Of a stretch of DNA of 64,000 nucleotides, positions 61,099-64,000 are shown piece by piece. The notes beneath the pieces are model-generated. The model saw nothing but the letters and a program-made list of their open reading frames with translations. It was not told the origin of the DNA and made no database searches. Source of the stretch: Arthrobacter sp. B2a2-09 (GTDB lineage Bacteria; Actinomycetota; Actinomycetes; Actinomycetales; Micrococcaceae); NCBI RefSeq assembly GCF_027587375.1, contig NZ_JAMXIC010000003.1, forward strand, positions 62,001 to 126,000, given 5' to 3'. A program made the translations under genes and the position numbers. Each line of letters starts with the position of its first letter. Position 1 is the first letter of the stretch.

Positions 61099-64000
61099 CT
61101 ACTTGCTCGGCGACGGCGTCGACGAGGGTGACGACGAGGGCGTGGGCAACGGGCTTGCCGAAGGGCTGGCACTTGCCGACGGAGCCGGGGTGACACCAAG
61201 CCGGGACTCGGCGTCGAGCGCTTTCTGTATTGCCGCTGACAGAATGGTCTGCTGGGCACCGTATCCGGCGAAATCGCCCTTGGCCAGCGCAGCCTGGCCG
61301 TCCTGGATGGCCTTGTTGGCCTGAGCCAGCGCAGCCTTCAGCTGGGCCTGGGCATCCGCTGTGGCCGGTGGCGTGGTAGTCCCGGGCGGAGTGGGAGTCT
61401 GGCCGTTATTGGCCGAGTCTCCTGCCGCGGCCCCGGAATCGCCGCCGAACAACACCTTCAGCGCGGCATCCAAGGTGGAGGCGAATCCGACCTTGTCGCC
61501 GAATGCTACGAGCACTCGCTGAAGCGTTGGATAGGACGTTTCACCCGTTGACTTCACGTATACCGGCTGCACGTACAACAGGCCGCCACCCACAGGAAGC
61601 GTCAGAAGGTTGCCGTTGAGCACATCCGAGGCTCCTTGCCTGAGCAGGTTAAGTTGCTGCGACACATCAGGATCAGAGTTGAACTTGTTCTGGGCCTGGC
61701 CCGGGCCTGGAACCTGGGTATCCGTGGGCAACTGGAGTAATCGCAACTGGCCATACGAGTCTGCCTTCACCCCCTTCTGGTTACCGGCGTCGGAGTCGGC
61801 AGCCAGGAAGCCATACAGGATGTTCCGAGCGTTACCGTTGACTACCTGCGGAATGAACGAGGAGGTCAGCTGAAACGCCGGCTTGCTCTGGCCAGGCATC
61901 TGCAGGGACAGGTAGTACGGAGGCTGCCGGACAGGATCAGTGACAGTGGGGTCGTTCGGGACGCTCCACGCGTCGTTGTTCTGGTAGAAGCTGTCCGCGT
62001 TGGTCACGTGGTAACGGCCAAGCAGCTCCTGCTGGACCTTGAAGAGATCCTCCGGATACCGCACGTGGCTCATCAGCTGTCCGGACATCTCCGAGATCGG
62101 TTTGATGGTGCTCGGGAAAATCTTCTGCCAGGACTTCAGGATGGGGTCCTGGTCATCCCAGGCGTACAGCGTCACTGAGCCGTCATAGGCGTCAACAGTG
62201 GCCTTGACCGAGTTCCTGATGTAATTGACGCTGCTGTTCGGCAAGGCCACCGTCCGTCCGGAGGTCGTCTGCGAGTCAGCCGTGGCGGTTTGCAGTTGCT
62301 GCTGCTGGGAGTAAGGGAAGTACTGGCTGGTGGTGTAACCGTCCACAATCCACTTCACCCGGCCGTCAATAACCGCGGGATAAGCGCTGCCATCCACGGT
62401 CAGGTACGGAGCGACCTTTTGAACTCGATCGCGCGGGGAACGGTCGTAGAGGATCTGGGACTTCACATTGACGCCGTCAGACAAAAGCAGATCCGAAGAC
62501 TGGAACTTGATGGAGTACAGAAGGCGGTTGAACCAGTTGCCCACGCTGGGGCCACCATTGCCCGTGAAAGTGTACTGCGTCTCGGTGGTGCTGTCCGTGG
62601 CGGCAGGACGGTCCTGCTCGCGCTGCGGAGCACCGTCCGGGGCGCCGACAACGGAGTAGTCGGGCGAATCTTCGCCGAAGTAGATGCGGGGTTGGTAGCT
62701 CGCATCGCTGCCGAGGGTACCCATGGACGGAATCCCGGACAACAGGAAGTCCGGCTTGCCGTCAACGGTGACCGTGTTGCCCTTGGCAGCCACGACGCCG
62801 TAACCGTGCGTGTAGACGATATGCCGGTTGACCCAGGTCTGCTGGCTGGCGTTCAGCCCGTCCTGGTTCAACTCACGGACAGCGATCACGGTGTCCTGGG
62901 TCTTGCCGTCCACGGTGTAACGGTCGACGTTCAGGGCCTTGGGAAACTGGTAGTACGGACGGTACTGCTCCAACTGGGAGAACGCAGAGGAGACAAGGTT
63001 CGGGTCCAACAGCCTGATATTTGCGGTGGTCTGCGCGTCCTTGGCAAGCGCCCCGGTCTTGGCGTCCGTAGTGGCGTTGTAGGGGGATACCTGGATCTTG
63101 TCCAAGCCGTAGGCAGACCGTGTCATCGAGATATTGCGATCGATGTACTTGTTTTCCAGCGTCTGCTCCGAAGGCCGGACCTGGAACTGCTGGATGACCC
63201 ATGGGTAGACGCCGCCCGCGAGGATGGACGTGATGATCAGCATTGCCGTGCCGATGACGGGCAGGCGCCAACGCCCGATCACGGCGGCCACAATGAAGAG
63301 GATGGCTACCAAGCCAGCAGCAACAGCCAGGATGGTCTGCGTGGGGACTACGGCGTTGACGTCGGTGTAGAGGGCGCCTGCCCAATGCCCGCCTTGGTTT
63401 TGGACGGTGCCGTAAACGTTAAGCCAGAAGTTGACCCCAAGGAGCAGCAGGAAAACGGCCCCCGTCACGGCCAGGTGGATTTGGGCGGCACGGCTGGTGA
63501 AGATGCCCCGCTCCATGAGCCGGATACTGCCATAAAGATAGTGGGTGAGGATCCCTGCGATTCCGGCAATCACCACAACGCTCATGAGGAAGCCCGTGAC
63601 AAAGCCAAGGAACGGCAAAGTCATGAGATAGAAGCTGATGTCCAGGCCAAACTGGGGATCGGTCTGGCCGAACGGTACCTGGTTGAAGAACAAGAGCACC
63701 GCTTGCCACTGGCTCGCGGCAGCGCTGCCGGCGAAGAGGCCGAACAGCACGGGGATGCCGATCATGACCACTCGGCGTACGGGTTCAAGCTGAGCCTGGT
63801 ACCGGTTGAGGTTGTCCCTGACCTCGGCGTCCGGAGCATAGACGGGCCGTGCGTGGTAGGCGACGCGGATTGCGTAGAAGATCGGTACGAACATCAGGAC
63901 GAAGCCCGCGAGGAAGATCAGGATCCGGGCAAGATTCTCCCTGAAATAGACTTCGAAGAAGCCCAACTGCTGGTACCAGAGGACGTCTGTCCACACATTG
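61099..64000 (-). CDS. UPF0182 family membrane protein; 5' end beyond window
   Basis: A UPF0182/COG1615 membrane protein of unknown function. The visible part (about 965 residues to 63996) begins [20 protein letters not shown], which in relatives lies some 50-60 residues after the true start, so the gene is cut by the window edge. About six membrane helices fill the first 300 residues, followed by a large extracytoplasmic domain ([20 protein letters not shown], and [27 protein letters not shown] split: [27 protein letters not shown]). A proline/serine-rich tail ends it. Family size fits. It is convergent with nothing and followed by a terminator and the tRNA genes. Confidence 0.93.
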   Translation of the reverse strand, partial: NVWTDVLWYQQLGFFEVYFRENLARILIFLAGFVLMFVPIFYAIRVAYHARPVYAPDAEVRDNLNRYQAQLEPVRRVVMIGIPVLFGLFAGSAAASQWQAVLLFFNQVPFGQTDPQFGLDISFYLMTLPFLGFVTGFLMSVVVIAGIAGILTHYLYGSIRLMERGIFTSRAAQIHLAVTGAVFLLLLGVNFWLNVYGTVQNQGGHWAGALYTDVNAVVPTQTILAVAAGLVAILFIVAAVIGRWRLPVIGTAMLIITSILAGGVYPWVIQQFQVRPSEQTLENKYIDRNISMTRSAYGLDKIQVSPYNATTDAKTGALAKDAQTTANIRLLDPNLVSSAFSQLEQYRPYYQFPKALNVDRYTVDGKTQDTVIAVRELNQDGLNASQQTWVNRHIVYTHGYGVVAAKGNTVTVDGKPDFLLSGIPSMGTLGSDASYQPRIYFGEDSPDYSVVGAPDGAPQREQDRPAATDSTTETQYTFTGNGGPSVGNWFNRLLYSIKFQSSDLLLSDGVNVKSQILYDRSPRDRVQKVAPYLTVDGSAYPAVIDGRVKWIVDGYTTSQYFPYSQQQQLQTATADSQTTSGRTVALPNSSVNYIRNSVKATVDAYDGSVTLYAWDDQDPILKSWQKIFPSTIKPISEMSGQLMSHVRYPEDLFKVQQELLGRYHVTNADSFYQNNDAWSVPNDPTVTDPVRQPPYYLSLQMPGQSKPAFQLTSSFIPQVVNGNARNILYGFLAADSDAGNQKGVKADSYGQLRLLQLPTDTQVPGPGQAQNKFNSDPDVSQQLNLLRQGASDVLNGNLLTLPVGGGLLYVQPVYVKSTGETSYPTLQRVLVAFGDKVGFASTLDAALKVLFGGDSGAAAGDSANNGQTPTPPGTTTPPATADAQAQLKAALAQANKAIQDGQAALAKGDFAGYGAQQTILSAAIQKALDAESRLGVTPAPSASASPSASPLPTPSSSPSSTPSPSK

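Overview
The window is chromosomal DNA from a high-GC Gram-positive bacterium, most likely Arthrobacter or a close relative in the Micrococcaceae. The evidence is the block secA-hpf-comF-lpqB-mtrB-mtrA, a RskA-type anti-sigma factor next to a SigK-type sigma factor, an Rv3235-family gene, a BldC-like excisionase-family regulator and the very large NAD-dependent glutamate dehydrogenase. These are chromosomal housekeeping and accessory genes. I see no insertion sequence, prophage, integrase or CRISPR array.

Layout. 1-4195 is the truncated NAD-glutamate dehydrogenase (minus). 4253-7193 holds a TadZ/CpaE-like ATPase and a SAF (CpaB-like) protein (minus), a BldC-like regulator (plus) and an Sm-like conserved protein (minus). 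7338-8684 has a LysM membrane protein and an Rv3235-family protein (plus). 8799-19274 (minus) is secA, a YcaQ-type glycosylase, hpf, comF, lpqB, mtrB and mtrA. 19451-25772 (plus) is a tight MoxR/DUF58/DUF4129/DUF4350 operon plus DUF4166. 25791-27957 has a MetE-like protein, chorismate mutase and an F420/NADP-type reductase. 28027-33600 is a dipeptide-type ABC importer. 33868-38988 is a sulfur/redox neighbourhood: mnmA, an FAD reductase, a cysteine desulfurase, a SufR-like cysteine-rich regulator and DoxX. 38998-44127 has a diacylglycerol kinase, a J-domain protein, trmL, sigK with its anti-sigma factor, and a TipA-like MerR regulator. 44218-48761 carries gluconate uptake and phosphorylation, a PIG-L deacetylase and the first etfBA pair. 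49057-54011 is an envelope-stress set (HtrA, TPM protein, PspA). 54120-58083 is a second etfBA pair with a b-type cytochrome and an acyl-CoA dehydrogenase. 58261-64000 has a VOC protein, two small membrane proteins, a fragment of a paralogue, two initiator tRNA genes and a truncated UPF0182 protein.

The most interesting signals are regulatory. (1) Five copies of TCAA spaced exactly 10 bp apart lie in a promoter region close to a BldC-like gene; BldC proteins bind tandem direct repeats. (2) The same 27-bp inverted repeat, TCTAAA-N15-TTTAGA, stands upstream of both the FAD reductase and DoxX, with a half-site at the SufR-like regulator gene, which suggests a small thiol or Fe-S responsive regulon. 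(3) A perfect CCATCC/CCGAAT pair stands upstream of sigK. (4) A 22-bp palindrome stands upstream of the second etf operon. (5) The two ETF alpha subunits differ at residues next to the flavin.

Start codons were chosen from ribosome-binding sites, gene overlaps and family N-termini; uncertain ones are marked. All family assignments are from reading the translated sequence, without database searches.
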